A stretch of 64,000 nucleotides of DNA from Candidatus Pantoea soli (GTDB taxonomy: Bacteria; Pseudomonadota; Gammaproteobacteria; Enterobacterales; Enterobacteriaceae). Positions 1-9,011 of the stretch are shown in pieces. Every line of letters starts with the position of its first letter. Positions within the stretch are counted from its first letter, which is position 1. The DNA is taken from positions 2,356,001 to 2,420,000 of the forward strand of contig NZ_CP032702.1 of NCBI RefSeq assembly GCF_007833795.1. Reading direction: 5' to 3'. Under the pieces are notes generated by a model. The model had not been told where the DNA came from and made no database searches. It was given only the letters and a program-made list of their open reading frames with translations. The translations under genes were made by a program, and so were the position numbers.

Positions 1-303
1 TAGCTCATCTCGAATGGCTGCAACCTGTTCTTGTGAGCAATTAACTAATAAAGAACTGCACCATTCAAAAATGACATCTTCAAAAAGATATTCGTCGTCA
101 AACCCCTGCTCGACATTACGCTTCCCTATTTGCCTTTCAATATCGACTCGCTTTAGGAAAAGCTGTTTTAAATCTGATTGTTTATGGAGATCATAGTATT
201 TGAAATAGAAATATCTGGCAGAAGCTATTTTAATGACATCAGGATGACATTTTCTTCTGAGCAAAGTATCCCATACATCAACAGTTTTAATTTTTACGGA
301 CAT
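1..303 (-). CDS. HAD-like hydrolase, N-terminal part (cut by window edge)
   Basis: The first 101 codons of a gene that runs off the left edge are readable from the ATG at 303. The protein starts MSVKIKTVDVWDTLLRRK. DVWDTLL at residues 9-15 resembles motif I of haloacid-dehalogenase-fold proteins (nucleophile Asp, then Thr/Val four residues on). Proteins that begin with a similar 'DVFDTLLLR' motif occur in surface-polysaccharide clusters, sometimes fused to glycosyltransferases; that is family knowledge, not proof of activity here. The start lies 4 bp after the TGA of the upstream glycosyltransferase gene, so it is probably the next gene of the same operon. Base composition is AT-rich like its neighbours. 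The C-terminal part and therefore the full domain make-up cannot be seen. Confidence 0.6.
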   Translation of the reverse strand, partial: MSVKIKTVDVWDTLLRRKCHPDVIKIASARYFYFKYYDLHKQSDLKQLFLKRVDIERQIGKRNVEQGFDDEYLFEDVIFEWCSSLLVNCSQEQVAAIRDEL

Positions 304-307
304 TTAA

Positions 308-1501
308 TCACATACCTTTAATAATTCTATAAACCTTTCTCAAAGGCTCTCTGACGCCTAACGGAAGCAACATGGCAATTCTTTTTAATCGAGATGGTGA
401 AGCAATATGTAATGCTGAAAGAGTTGCCTCACGGGTAAACTCTTCTTCTATAATTTCACCGCTATAGATCTTAGAAATTTGCAGTTCTTTATATTCACCA
501 TCAACGAGTATGTTGTTTATAGCATTATAAAATTGATTGGTTTCTATTTTTAGATCTCTCTGCGACATGAATTCCAGACCAAATCGGGACATTCTTTCGC
601 CCAGTTCATCATTTACCAAAATCTGGATAATTGCTTTTGCAAGGCTTTCTGGTGTTTGTTTAGCTAAAGATACTGCACCATTAGGTAGATCGTAAAAATT
701 ATTATCACGCCATAATTCAACTACTGGCAATCCAGAAGCCATCATCTCAAAGGGTATTCGAGATGGATTGGAAGAGCTTAAGCACAAACCAACTTTACAT
801 TTATTATAGAGCTCATTGCATTTTTCTAAGTCCAATAACCCCAGATTCTCATGATCAAACCAGACATTATCTTTCTCCTCTGACCCATAAAGATAAATTT
901 TCACATCAGGGTATCGATGTTTGACTATACCTAATGCTTCCAAGCCTAGCCTCGCACATCTGCGGGGCTTATCTGGTTGATAAATAAAACAAATTGAGTT
1001 TTCTTTCTTTACTTTTGGCAGCTTACGATAGACGTCCAGATTAGCACCGAATTCAAAATGGTATCCGTTGACGTCAAATTTATTTTTAAGCGTATGCCTT
1101 AACCAACGGCCGATAGTTATCGGCGTCAAACCATACTGGTAAGAGTTTTCGGCCATAATATAGGCGTCACCCATCGGGTTAAACCATGCTTCATAATCCT
1201 GCACGAAGTAAACTTTTTTACAACTAAAAGGAAGAGAAGCAACAAATGGAGATGAATACCAGATGGTTGCAATGGCAACATCGCAGGAAGTAGCATTTCT
1301 CCAACCATAAAACACATTTTTAAAATTCAAATTAAATAATGCACTAATTTTATCTGATGCGCTTCCAATCCCATGTTCATCTTCAAGATATATGTGGCAA
1401 TTATGGCCTTTACTTTCTAAATAATGTGCATGCTGTAGAATCGTTCTGTGACCGCCAGAACCTTTAATCAAACTTGGGATAAACCATGATATATTAGACA
1501 T
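308..1501 (-). CDS. Glycosyltransferase family 4, WsaF-like (putative rhamnosyltransferase)
   Basis: This 397-residue cytoplasmic glycosyltransferase probably adds a sugar to the growing surface glycan. The N-terminal half has a glycine-rich loop near residues 12-18 (IKGSGGH), typical of GT-B enzymes. The C-terminal half has CFIYQPDKPRR, then IYLYGSEE, then IPFEMMASGLPVVELW, the usual acidic nucleotide-sugar site of GT4 enzymes. The layout resembles WsaF, the beta-1,2-rhamnosyltransferase of Geobacillus S-layer glycan synthesis, but the sugar here is inferred, not shown. It lies 32 bp downstream of the coiled-coil protein gene and 4 bp upstream of the HAD-like gene, in one AT-rich operon with wzm-wzt. 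No strong ribosome binding site precedes the ATG. Confidence 0.75.
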   Translation of the reverse strand: MSNISWFIPSLIKGSGGHRTILQHAHYLESKGHNCHIYLEDEHGIGSASDKISALFNLNFKNVFYGWRNATSCDVAIATIWYSSPFVASLPFSCKKVYFVQDYEAWFNPMGDAYIMAENSYQYGLTPITIGRWLRHTLKNKFDVNGYHFEFGANLDVYRKLPKVKKENSICFIYQPDKPRRCARLGLEALGIVKHRYPDVKIYLYGSEEKDNVWFDHENLGLLDLEKCNELYNKCKVGLCLSSSNPSRIPFEMMASGLPVVELWRDNNFYDLPNGAVSLAKQTPESLAKAIIQILVNDELGERMSRFGLEFMSQRDLKIETNQFYNAINNILVDGEYKELQISKIYSGEIIEEEFTREATLSALHIASPSRLKRIAMLLPLGVREPLRKVYRIIKGM

Positions 1502-1533
1502 AATTATTTTTAACCTAAATAATGAAATTCATT

Positions 1534-3432
1534 TTATTGCAATGCTAATATCTTTTTGAGATTTAAAATTTCATTATCTCTTTCAATAATCATTTGTTCC
1601 ATTTCCTGCATTGCATTCCATCTTTCTTCGATTAATAACTTTTGAGCTTCGATTTCCCTGTTCATCTTATTTATAGCATCCCATCTTTCCTCAAGCACTT
1701 CTCCCTGACTTAAAATTACGTCATCTCTGGATTTGATCATGCTTTCCATGTTATTGATCGCATCCATGCGCTCTCTCAACATGCCAGACCAGGTTAAACC
1801 ATTAAGTTTAGGTAACAACTTGTTCTTTTTACCTAAATGATTTTTAAGATTGGCTAATTTTATTGCCCAATCTAAAATATCATGATAAATATACATTGTA
1901 AAAATTAAAGGCGAATTTTTATCGCCAATCAACTCAGTTTCTTCAATATTTAAAAGATTAATACCTACTTCTAACCCTTTATCTATGGCTATAAGTGATA
2001 AGTTTTTTTCTTTTCTGCAAAAATTTATAATGGCAATATTATAATAAGCTTGCAGCACCTTAGTTCCAATTGTAGGGCTGAATTTTTTATAATCATAAGA
2101 CACAGCTTTAGAATACTTAATCAGGGCCTCCTGGCTCTTATTTTCCATTTTTAATAACTCCCCACCTAAGACAGAAAGTGATATTAACCATCTTATTTGA
2201 TGGGGCGTTTTATTTTCTAAGGCATCTACTCTGGAGACGTAACCATCAATTAAGTTTAAAATCTGATATCTATTACCATATGTTAATTTTTGATAGCCAA
2301 TTATTGCCAAAGCCGAGCCATAATCAGGAGTATCATCCTGGTAGTATTCAATGATCTTATTTGCATATCGTTCTAAAGAAAATTTATTCTTATTCCTGGT
2401 CGGGAACTCAACCATGGCTTTAATCAACCAGGGATTATGATAATCGTTTTCGAATGATAATAAATGGCGAGGGGGGGAACTATATAAGTACGTTTTTTCT
2501 TTAAATTTGAATAAGTGAGTATCTTCTAAAGGGCTCTTCATAACTACATAATAATTATCAAGTTCGCCAATATTCTGCACACTGCCAAATTTTGATGCAA
2601 AATAATTATTTTCCTTTGAATGATATGTAACTTCTATCTCAAAGCATTCATCTAATTCTTCACTGTAAAAATCATCAGATGTGAATATAATTCTTCCTCC
2701 CGGACATAAACTTTTCCCTACATGCCGCAGCGAAGAAAAGTCTTTTACCGGATAAAACTCGTCTAAAAGAATGATGCAATCATAATAGTCATCTATTTTC
2801 TCATAATTTATAAGGTTATCGTGATTCAGCAGCTCAAAATGCTTAATGTAATCATTCAAAGAGGGGAATGTTTTGATATTTTGAGCCTCTGAGCTTTTTA
2901 TTAAAAAATCACTCAGGCAAGATAAACCTTCTCCAATAATCGCAACATTTTCGTTTGATCTTATATATTTATTTAATTCATTAACCAATACACTTTGCAA
3001 AGCACGTTCTGATTTATGTTTGTTTTTTTTCATTATCCGTTTGAAGAAAAACAGATCAGATACTTTTAACTCACCAATAGAGAATTCATCCTTTATAAAA
3101 AAGGTTTCATTTAAAACCTTCAATACATTTTCTGCTTTATTTTCTTCTGCGTCACCCAGCCCGGTATAAAGTGCGACTTTTTTAATTGTTATATTTTTCT
3201 TTAGTACTTCACTGAGGTAATAGCAGTCTGACTCAAGCCATGGCTGGCTCACATTGATAAAAATAAAATCATATTCATCAGCAATACTACAATTTTTTTC
3301 TAACTGCTGCTTACTAATGAGCAGGATCTGATATCCTGTCATTAAAAAATGGCTTTTGAAATCATCTGTACTATCAACCAAGATGTAGTTGCCAATCCCA
3401 AATGATTTTTCAATAGCAAACGCATTTATCAT
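1534..3432 (-). CDS. Methyltransferase-like protein with C-terminal heptad-repeat coiled coil; putative chain terminator/ruler
   Basis: This 632-residue protein is of a kind found in ABC-transporter glycan clusters. Residues 1-110 look like a degenerate Rossmann unit. Residues 160-300 look like a SAM-methyltransferase fold, with VAIIGEGL near 163-170 as a weak motif I, DCIILLDEF near 218-226, and LCPGGRIIF near 242-250. Residues 310-540 are mostly helical and resemble tandem helical repeats. The last 80 residues are a predicted coiled coil with three copies of ER(M/W)(D/N)A(I/M)xxM, spaced 28 and then 21 residues, both multiples of seven. In E. coli O9a, WbdD caps the chain and measures it with a C-terminal coiled coil; a similar role here is inference. 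It starts 5 bp after the wzt stop. No kinase domain was recognised. Confidence 0.65.
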   Translation of the reverse strand: MINAFAIEKSFGIGNYILVDSTDDFKSHFLMTGYQILLISKQQLEKNCSIADEYDFIFINVSQPWLESDCYYLSEVLKKNITIKKVALYTGLGDAEENKAENVLKVLNETFFIKDEFSIGELKVSDLFFFKRIMKKNKHKSERALQSVLVNELNKYIRSNENVAIIGEGLSCLSDFLIKSSEAQNIKTFPSLNDYIKHFELLNHDNLINYEKIDDYYDCIILLDEFYPVKDFSSLRHVGKSLCPGGRIIFTSDDFYSEELDECFEIEVTYHSKENNYFASKFGSVQNIGELDNYYVVMKSPLEDTHLFKFKEKTYLYSSPPRHLLSFENDYHNPWLIKAMVEFPTRNKNKFSLERYANKIIEYYQDDTPDYGSALAIIGYQKLTYGNRYQILNLIDGYVSRVDALENKTPHQIRWLISLSVLGGELLKMENKSQEALIKYSKAVSYDYKKFSPTIGTKVLQAYYNIAIINFCRKEKNLSLIAIDKGLEVGINLLNIEETELIGDKNSPLIFTMYIYHDILDWAIKLANLKNHLGKKNKLLPKLNGLTWSGMLRERMDAINNMESMIKSRDDVILSQGEVLEERWDAINKMNREIEAQKLLIEERWNAMQEMEQMIIERDNEILNLKKILALQ

Positions 3433-3436
3433 TCAA

Positions 3437-4834
3437 TCACCACTTGGCTATCATTTTCAAATCTGTTAAGCCACCAAAGAAATAAATATCACGTAAGACA
3501 TGCACATGGAAAAATGCCGCTTCATCCCGCCAATGCAATATTTTTTGTGAAAAATAATCAGGAGTTTCTTCATAAGAAACAGACGCCTGAATTTCATATA
3601 AATTACTTCCCAATGTGCACTCGAACTCTAAATCAACAAATTGCTTATCGCCTCGGCTGAATTTTTTAGCCCAGAAAATATCTTGGCGGATATTTTTGCT
3701 TCTTTTAAACATATCTTGATTTAAAGTGCCCCAGGAATATATTTTTACGCCCTCTTTATTTCTTATTCTAACGCCAACATTAAGCTTATCTGTTTCTTTA
3801 TGAACAGTGAAATGTACTCTAATCTTTATCTTCTCACCCGGATTAAAAACATTCACTTTTTCATTTTGCTCGTTGAATAACTCAACGCCGTCTATGGTAG
3901 CTTCGCCTTCACCAAAAGACAGTTTATCTGAACGTAGCGTTTCCTTTATTTCATCCTCATTTTTAATTTCATCCTGATGCTCTTCTTTGTTTGCCACCAG
4001 ATCTGTTTTATGTTCGTGTTGCGTTCTTGCGCTTATTTCATCAGTTAAATTGGCGTAAAACTTATTCTCTTCATCATGCAGCAACCTGCGATATTCCAAT
4101 AATACTTCCGAAGATAATCCAGTCATAATCTGCTTGCCACGATCAAGCAGTATGGATTTATTGGTCAAAGTACGCACAGACTCTTGATCATGTGAAACGA
4201 AAAGCAGTGTTACACCGTTGCTGGTTAACTTTTCGATTTGCCTGAAGCACCGCTTTTGAAATAAGGCATCTCCAACTGCCAGAGCCTCATCGACAATCAA
4301 AATGTCTGGTTCAAGTTGTACCTGAACGGCGAATGCTAACCTGACCATCATACCGCTAGAATACGTTTTAACCGGCTGTTCCAGATGCGAACCAATATCT
4401 GCGAACCCTGCTATTGCATCAAATTTATTATCAATCTCTGACTTGGTTAATCCAAGCACAGCGCCATTAAGATAAATATTCTCTCTTCCTGTAAACTCCG
4501 GGTTAAATCCAGATCCTAATTCTAACAAGGCAGCGATACGGCCATTGGTAGTAACCGTTCCACTTGTAGGTGTTAAAGTTCCAGTTATAATTTGTAAGAG
4601 CGTGCTCTTTCCGGATCCGTTACGACCAATAATACCTGCAGCTTCACCTTTTTTTATCTCAAAGTTAATATCTTGCAAAGCCCAGAACTCATTAAAAAAT
4701 TGGGTACGCTCTTTTTTAAACACGCTCTCTATTCTGGGGATAATGAATTGCTTTAGCCTATCACGAGGGTTGTTATAAATTTGGTAGCATTTACTGATAT
4801 TTTCGACGCAAATCACTTTATCATTATAAGACAT
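3437..4834 (-). CDS. wzt: ABC transporter ATP-binding protein Wzt with C-terminal glycan-binding domain
   Basis: This is the ATPase of a Wzm-Wzt exporter that moves lipid-linked polysaccharide across the inner membrane. The nucleotide-binding domain fills about residues 1-240: Walker A GRNGSGKST near 70-78, signature YSSGMMVRLA near 158-167, Walker B ILIVDEALAVGD near 178-189. A charged linker (about 250-305, rich in E, K, D) leads to a beta-rich domain (about 308-465) that opens GEATIDGVELF and contains NPGEKIKIRVHF, as in the Wzt C-terminal domains that recognise a capped chain end in O8/O9a systems. I chose the ATG at 4834 (465 aa), preceded by GGG at a good distance, over the TTG at 4840. 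It overlaps the end of wzm by 11 bp. The domain implies that the glycan carries a terminal mark, probably added by the next gene's product. Confidence 0.9.
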   Translation of the reverse strand: MSYNDKVICVENISKCYQIYNNPRDRLKQFIIPRIESVFKKERTQFFNEFWALQDINFEIKKGEAAGIIGRNGSGKSTLLQIITGTLTPTSGTVTTNGRIAALLELGSGFNPEFTGRENIYLNGAVLGLTKSEIDNKFDAIAGFADIGSHLEQPVKTYSSGMMVRLAFAVQVQLEPDILIVDEALAVGDALFQKRCFRQIEKLTSNGVTLLFVSHDQESVRTLTNKSILLDRGKQIMTGLSSEVLLEYRRLLHDEENKFYANLTDEISARTQHEHKTDLVANKEEHQDEIKNEDEIKETLRSDKLSFGEGEATIDGVELFNEQNEKVNVFNPGEKIKIRVHFTVHKETDKLNVGVRIRNKEGVKIYSWGTLNQDMFKRSKNIRQDIFWAKKFSRGDKQFVDLEFECTLGSNLYEIQASVSYEETPDYFSQKILHWRDEAAFFHVHVLRDIYFFGGLTDLKMIAKW

Positions 4835-5636
4835 CAGCAAACCCTTTTCTTACTTTCTGGAAAAATGCAAATCCAAGTACACATATACATAGCCCTATAA
4901 TGATATTCACACCTAGCATAGCCCAATTAGGCTCAACTCCCCAAAATACAACTTTGCGGGCTTCCTCAATCATAAATGCTAGTGGATTAAGTAAAATTAT
5001 TTTTTGAAAAGAAGCTGGTAAAGCTGCAACCGGGTAAAATACAGGTGACATAAACATCAATACACTTACTATTATGCCAATTGTCTGAGCCACATCCCTT
5101 ACAAAAACCCCTAAGGCCGACAGGAACCAGCTCACGCCTAAGATTGCCAGCATCAATGGAAGAACAATAAGAGGTAATAGTAGAATCGTAATATGAACTT
5201 GATGCTTAAAAACAACAATGGCTATTAATAACACGACAAAACTAATTAGTGCATGGAACAAAGCGGCGAAGAAATTTACAAAAGATAATATTTCTAATGG
5301 GAAAACTACTTTTTTAACATAGTTTACGTTTGAAGTGATTAAACCTGGAGCGCGCCCGACACATTCCGAAAATAGATTGAATACGATCAGCCCTGTAAAT
5401 AACACTATTGCGAAATCAGCTTTACCAGCATTAGGATCTCCTCCCCATCTTGTCTTAAAAACCACCGAAAAAACAAAAGTATAAACCGTTAACATCATCA
5501 GCGGGTTAAATAAAGACCATGCTAAGCCCAGAAAAGATCCCTTATACCTGCCCGTCACTTCACGCTTAGTCATTTGCCAAATAAGCCCTCTATTTTTTAG
5601 AAAGCTAGCCAGCATATTTTTACTTGAAAGTAGCAT
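4824..5636 (-). CDS. wzm: ABC-2 type polysaccharide transport permease Wzm
   Basis: This 270-residue inner-membrane permease pairs with Wzt to export undecaprenyl-linked polysaccharide. The N-terminus is cytoplasmic and contains REVTGRYKGSFLGLAWSLFNP, the conserved entry of ABC-2 permeases for O-antigen and teichoic acid. About six hydrophobic segments follow, including LMMLTVYTFVFSVVF near residues 45-60 and a C-terminal IIIGLCICVLGFAFF. The length is normal for Wzm. AGGT sits 6 bp before the ATG. It lies 12 bp downstream of the glycosyltransferase gene and its stop overlaps wzt, so the two are likely translationally coupled. It belongs to the AT-rich operon. Confidence 0.9.
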   Translation of the reverse strand: MLLSSKNMLASFLKNRGLIWQMTKREVTGRYKGSFLGLAWSLFNPLMMLTVYTFVFSVVFKTRWGGDPNAGKADFAIVLFTGLIVFNLFSECVGRAPGLITSNVNYVKKVVFPLEILSFVNFFAALFHALISFVVLLIAIVVFKHQVHITILLLPLIVLPLMLAILGVSWFLSALGVFVRDVAQTIGIIVSVLMFMSPVFYPVAALPASFQKIILLNPLAFMIEEARKVVFWGVEPNWAMLGVNIIIGLCICVLGFAFFQKVRKGFADVL

Positions 5637-5648
5637 TTTTTTACCTAT

Positions 5649-6782
5649 TCAATTATATTTCTTATCAAGAATTACACTCTGATAAACTTTCAGCGTTTCA
5701 TTGACGACTATTTCCGTAGAAAAAAATTCTCTTATTTTCTTTGCAGAGTTGATACCAAACTCTCTTCTTACTTCTGGATTGTCATGCAAGTATTTTATTT
5801 TCATACATAAATCATCAGTGTTATGAGACTCTAAAATCATCCCATTTACTCCATTAGTTATAATACTTTGACAACCAGGCATATTTCCAACTATGCAAGC
5901 TCTGCCTACAGAGCATGCTTCAAGAATAATTCTGGGTATTCCTTCGGCATATTTGGTCGGCAGGATCATTATATTACATTCCTGCAATAAAAGATTAATA
6001 TCATCCCGCGTGCCCAACCAATTTATTAATTTTTCTCTCTGCCATTCATAAAGCTGATTTAGCGGTATGTGATCAGGATCGTCATTATCAACAATGCCCG
6101 CCACCATTAATTCCACATTAACACCTTCTTTTTTCAGCTCTCTTATACTGTCTACAACAATTTCAAGCCCTTTCGATTTTAGTAATCTGCTTGCAAACAG
6201 TATTTTTGTTTCTTTTCCTACCACTTCTGGTTTATAAAAAAACTTGTCTGTATTTACACCTGCGCCGTTTATCACATAAAGATCATTATTTTTGATAGAT
6301 GATAAACGTTGAAAAAATTCTTTATCAGCATTATGTTCAAATATCATCCTCACCTTTTCGTTCTTATAAAGCACAGCCTTGTATAAAATGGCGCCTATTT
6401 TCTTTAGTTTCCCATCATCCTGGAATGCTCTGCCAAGTCCTACAATACTTATTATTTGAGGAACCCCTTTTAAACGGGAAATCATTCCACCAATGATGTT
6501 TGGCTTGATAGTTATTGTATGTATTAGATCCGGCTTTATTTGGCTGATGAGAGCATAGAATCCAAAAAGTACTTTTAAATTCGATAATAAGTTTAAAGAA
6601 AATCTATCAATGTCTAAATGCCAGCATTTAATCCCTTGCTGCTCAATCGCGTTTCGGGTTTTCTCATCATTTAAACTTGTGACAAGGTGTACCTCATGCC
6701 CATCATCCACTAATTTATTAACACGCTCAATCCAGTGAAGATTGAAATACCATGCAGTGTTAACAAAGAAAATTATCCTCAT
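5649..6782 (-). CDS. Glycosyltransferase family 4, first gene of the O-antigen-type operon
   Basis: This 377-residue GT-B enzyme resembles PglA/WbnK-type transferases that add a hexose or N-acetylhexosamine to an undecaprenyl-PP-sugar acceptor. The N-terminal domain has VNTAWYFNLHWIERVNKL and the stretch IKPDLIHTITIKPNIIGG near residues 84-101. The C-terminal domain has KILFASRLLKSKGLEI and EGIPRIILEACSVGRACIV, the EX7E-type donor site. I chose the ATG at 6782, preceded by GAGGG at 5-9 bp, over the TTG one codon earlier. It is the first gene after the promoter and JUMPstart at 6811-6892. Donor and acceptor are not known. Confidence 0.8.
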   Translation of the reverse strand: MRIIFFVNTAWYFNLHWIERVNKLVDDGHEVHLVTSLNDEKTRNAIEQQGIKCWHLDIDRFSLNLLSNLKVLFGFYALISQIKPDLIHTITIKPNIIGGMISRLKGVPQIISIVGLGRAFQDDGKLKKIGAILYKAVLYKNEKVRMIFEHNADKEFFQRLSSIKNNDLYVINGAGVNTDKFFYKPEVVGKETKILFASRLLKSKGLEIVVDSIRELKKEGVNVELMVAGIVDNDDPDHIPLNQLYEWQREKLINWLGTRDDINLLLQECNIMILPTKYAEGIPRIILEACSVGRACIVGNMPGCQSIITNGVNGMILESHNTDDLCMKIKYLHDNPEVRREFGINSAKKIREFFSTEIVVNETLKVYQSVILDKKYN

Positions 6783-6810
6783 CAAACCCTCAATTTTTTA
6801 ACCTAATGAA

Positions 6811-6849
6811 CACGCTACCGCCCTTGGCTTTAGCAACCAAAATGCTCAT
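6811..6849 (-). promoter_or_regulatory. JUMPstart with ops element (O-antigen-type operon)
   Basis: Read on the minus strand, the 12-base ops core GGCGGTAGCGTG (6822 down to 6811) closes a 39-bp JUMPstart-like element. Ops in nascent non-template DNA recruits RfaH to paused RNA polymerase, which then reads through terminators and supports translation of long polysaccharide operons. It lies about 30 bp before the first glycosyltransferase start codon. The first 19 bp on the plus strand are identical to the element in front of the EPS operon at 24799. Confidence 0.9.
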
Positions 6850-6863
6850 TTTCCCTCTCTGCA

Positions 6864-6892
6864 AGCATATGCTCTTGATTTAATGCTTACAA
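6864..6892 (-). promoter_or_regulatory. Candidate sigma-70 promoter of the O-antigen-type operon
   Basis: On the minus strand TTGTAA (6892-6887) and TATGCT (6869-6864) are separated by 17 bp. Transcription would start near 6857, just upstream of the JUMPstart element, the usual arrangement. Each hexamer matches the consensus at four of six positions, so this is a guess supported mainly by position. Confidence 0.4.
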
Positions 6893-7011
6893 TTTACACT
6901 TCTAAAACATGCTTGTTAGTGCAATTTTTTTTGATGAAATCCTAGCACCTAACAAATCTATGTGGAAGAAGAGCATCAGATGATTATCTCTGTTGCTCGT
7001 CTCTAAAAAGC

Positions 7012-7037
7012 AAAAAAGCCTGTCCATTGACAGGCTT
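7012..7037 (-). terminator. Intrinsic terminator after galE
   Basis: The minus strand reads AAGCCTGTC, a four-base loop, GACAGGCTT, then a run of Ts (stem 7016-7024 with 7029-7037). It lies 20 bp after the galE stop. It separates the galF-galE transcript from the O-antigen-type operon promoter downstream. Confidence 0.85.
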
Positions 7038-7056
7038 ATGATTTAGCGATGTTTTT

Positions 7057-8070
7057 TTATTCGAACCCATTCGGGTTCTTCGACTGCCAGTTCCAGGTGT
7101 CGCGCATCATCGCATCGATGCCGCGCGTCACGCGCCAGTCCAGCTCTTCATTCGCCAGGCTGGCATCGGCCCAGAACGCCGGCAGGTCGCCGTCACGACG
7201 CGGTTTGAACTCGAACGGAATCGGCTTGCCAGAGGCTTTCTCAAATGCCTTGATCATCTCCAGCACAGAGAAACCGACCCCGCCGCCGAGGTTATAGGCT
7301 TTGTAGCCTTCCACTTTCGGCAGGTGATCCAGCGCTTTCAGGTGCCCTTCTGCCAGGTCCACCACATGGATGTAGTCACGCTGCGCTGTGCCGTCCGGCG
7401 TATCATAATCGTTGCCAAACACGCCCAGCTTTTCCAGACGGCCAATCGCCACCTGTGCAATGTACGGCAGCAGGTTGTTCGGGATGCCGGTCGGGTCTTC
7501 ACCGATCTCGCCAGATTCATGGGCGCCAACCGGGTTAAAGTAGCGCAGCGCGATGGCTTTGAAGTTCGGCTCAGCTTTGGCGAAGTCGCGCATCACGAAT
7601 TCGATCATCAGCTTGGAAGTACCGTACGGGCTGGTGGTGCCACCAATTGGCGTGGTTTCCACATAAGGAACCGGCGCATCAGCACCGTAGACGGTCGCCG
7701 ATGAGCTGAAGATAAAGTTCCACACGCCCGCTTCACGCATCTCTTCCAGCAGGACTACGGTGCCGGCTACGTTATTTTCATAATATTCCAGCGGCATACG
7801 CGTTGATTCACCCACTGCTTTCAGCGCAGCAAAGTGAATGACCGCCGTGATGTTGTTTGCGGCGAACAGGTCACGCAGGCAGGCGCGATCGCGGATATCC
7901 CCTTCCACGAATACGGCTTTTTTTCCCGCCAGCTTCTCTACGCGATTGATGGATTCGCGTGAGGCATTGCAAAGGTTATCCAGGACTACAACGTCGTCGC
8001 CGCGCTCTAACAGCGCCAGCACCGTATGGGAGCCGATATAGCCAGCGCCGCCCGTTACCAAAATAGCCAT
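7057..8070 (-). CDS. galE: UDP-glucose 4-epimerase GalE
   Basis: GalE interconverts UDP-glucose and UDP-galactose in the cytoplasm, here supplying UDP-galactose for EPS and LPS. The short-chain dehydrogenase fold is clear: the NAD-binding GGAGYIGSH motif is near residues 7-15, and the catalytic pair is in the YGTSK motif near residue 150. The start is MAILVTGG at 8070 (337 aa), because AGGAGC at 8080-8075 sits just upstream; the longer reading frame to 8094 has no such site. It follows galF by 44 bp on the same strand. A galE next to galF at the end of an ams/wce-type cluster is the known arrangement in Erwinia and Pantoea. Confidence 0.95.
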   Translation of the reverse strand: MAILVTGGAGYIGSHTVLALLERGDDVVVLDNLCNASRESINRVEKLAGKKAVFVEGDIRDRACLRDLFAANNITAVIHFAALKAVGESTRMPLEYYENNVAGTVVLLEEMREAGVWNFIFSSSATVYGADAPVPYVETTPIGGTTSPYGTSKLMIEFVMRDFAKAEPNFKAIALRYFNPVGAHESGEIGEDPTGIPNNLLPYIAQVAIGRLEKLGVFGNDYDTPDGTAQRDYIHVVDLAEGHLKALDHLPKVEGYKAYNLGGGVGFSVLEMIKAFEKASGKPIPFEFKPRRDGDLPAFWADASLANEELDWRVTRGIDAMMRDTWNWQSKNPNGFE

Positions 8071-8114
8071 GTGTGCTCCTTTAAAACCGCGCACGCCGCG
8101 CGGCGTGAGAAAGG

Positions 8115-9011
8115 TTATTTCGCCAGGATTTTCTGGATTGCTTCGCGGAAATCGCGACCCTGGGTGTTGTTACGCAAGCCGTAAGAAACAAAGGCCTGCA
8201 TGTAGCCCAGTTTACGCCCGCAGTCGTAGCTGGTGCCAGTCAGCAGCTGCGCATCAACCGGTTTTTTCTGGCTCAGTGAAGCGATGGCATCGGTCAGCTG
8301 GATACGGCCCCACGCGCCTGGCTCAGTGCGTTCCAGTTCTTCCCAGATATCAGCCGAAAGCACGTAGCGGCCTACGGCGGTCAGATCGGAGTTCAGTTCT
8401 GACGGATGCTCGGGTTTTTCCACGAAGTTGGTGATGGTGCTCATGTCACCCGGGTTTTCCAGCGGCTGCTCGGTGGTCAGCACGCCGTATTCAGACAGGT
8501 CTTCGCCCGGCATATGTTTTGCCAGGACCTGGCTGCGGCCGGTCTCTTCAAAGCGCGCGACCATCGCCGCCAGGTTATAACGCAGGTGGTCAGCGGTAGA
8601 GTCATCCAGCAGGACGTCCGGCAGCACCACCACAAACGGGTTATCGCCAATCATTGGACGTGCGCAAAGCACAGAGTGGCCCAGACCCAGCGGGTTGGCC
8701 TGACGTACGTTCATGATGGTTACGCCTGGCGGGCAGATTGACTGCACTTCGCTCAGCAGCTGGCGCTTAACACGCGCTTCAAGCAGCGCTTCCAGTTCAT
8801 AAGTGGTATCGAAGTGGTTTTCCACTGCATTTTTGGAAGCATGGGTGACCAGCACAATCTCCTTGATACCCGCCGCCACGCACTCGTCAACGATGTACTG
8901 AATCATCGGCTTATCAACGATTGGCAGCATCTCTTTCGGAATGGCTTTCGTTGCAGGGAGCATATGCATACCGAGACCCGCAACCGGGATTACTGCTTTA
9001 AGCTTGGTCAT
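8115..9011 (-). CDS. galF: GalF, UTP-glucose-1-phosphate uridylyltransferase-like protein
   Basis: This 298-residue protein is a GalU paralogue. The N-terminus reads [20 protein letters not shown]. In GalU the loop is GLGTRML, so Thr-Arg is replaced by Met-His. This substitution marks GalF proteins, which have low pyrophosphorylase activity and are thought to modulate UDP-glucose supply. The remaining family motifs are present: [28 protein letters not shown] and [14 protein letters not shown] precedes the ATG. It starts a unit with galE, separated from the EPS operon by the bidirectional terminator at 9212-9242. A possible minus-strand -10 (TATACT, near 9076) lies in the gap, with no convincing -35. 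Confidence 0.93.
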   Translation of the reverse strand: MTKLKAVIPVAGLGMHMLPATKAIPKEMLPIVDKPMIQYIVDECVAAGIKEIVLVTHASKNAVENHFDTTYELEALLEARVKRQLLSEVQSICPPGVTIMNVRQANPLGLGHSVLCARPMIGDNPFVVVLPDVLLDDSTADHLRYNLAAMVARFEETGRSQVLAKHMPGEDLSEYGVLTTEQPLENPGDMSTITNFVEKPEHPSELNSDLTAVGRYVLSADIWEELERTEPGAWGRIQLTDAIASLSQKKPVDAQLLTGTSYDCGRKLGYMQAFVSYGLRNNTQGRDFREAIQKILAK

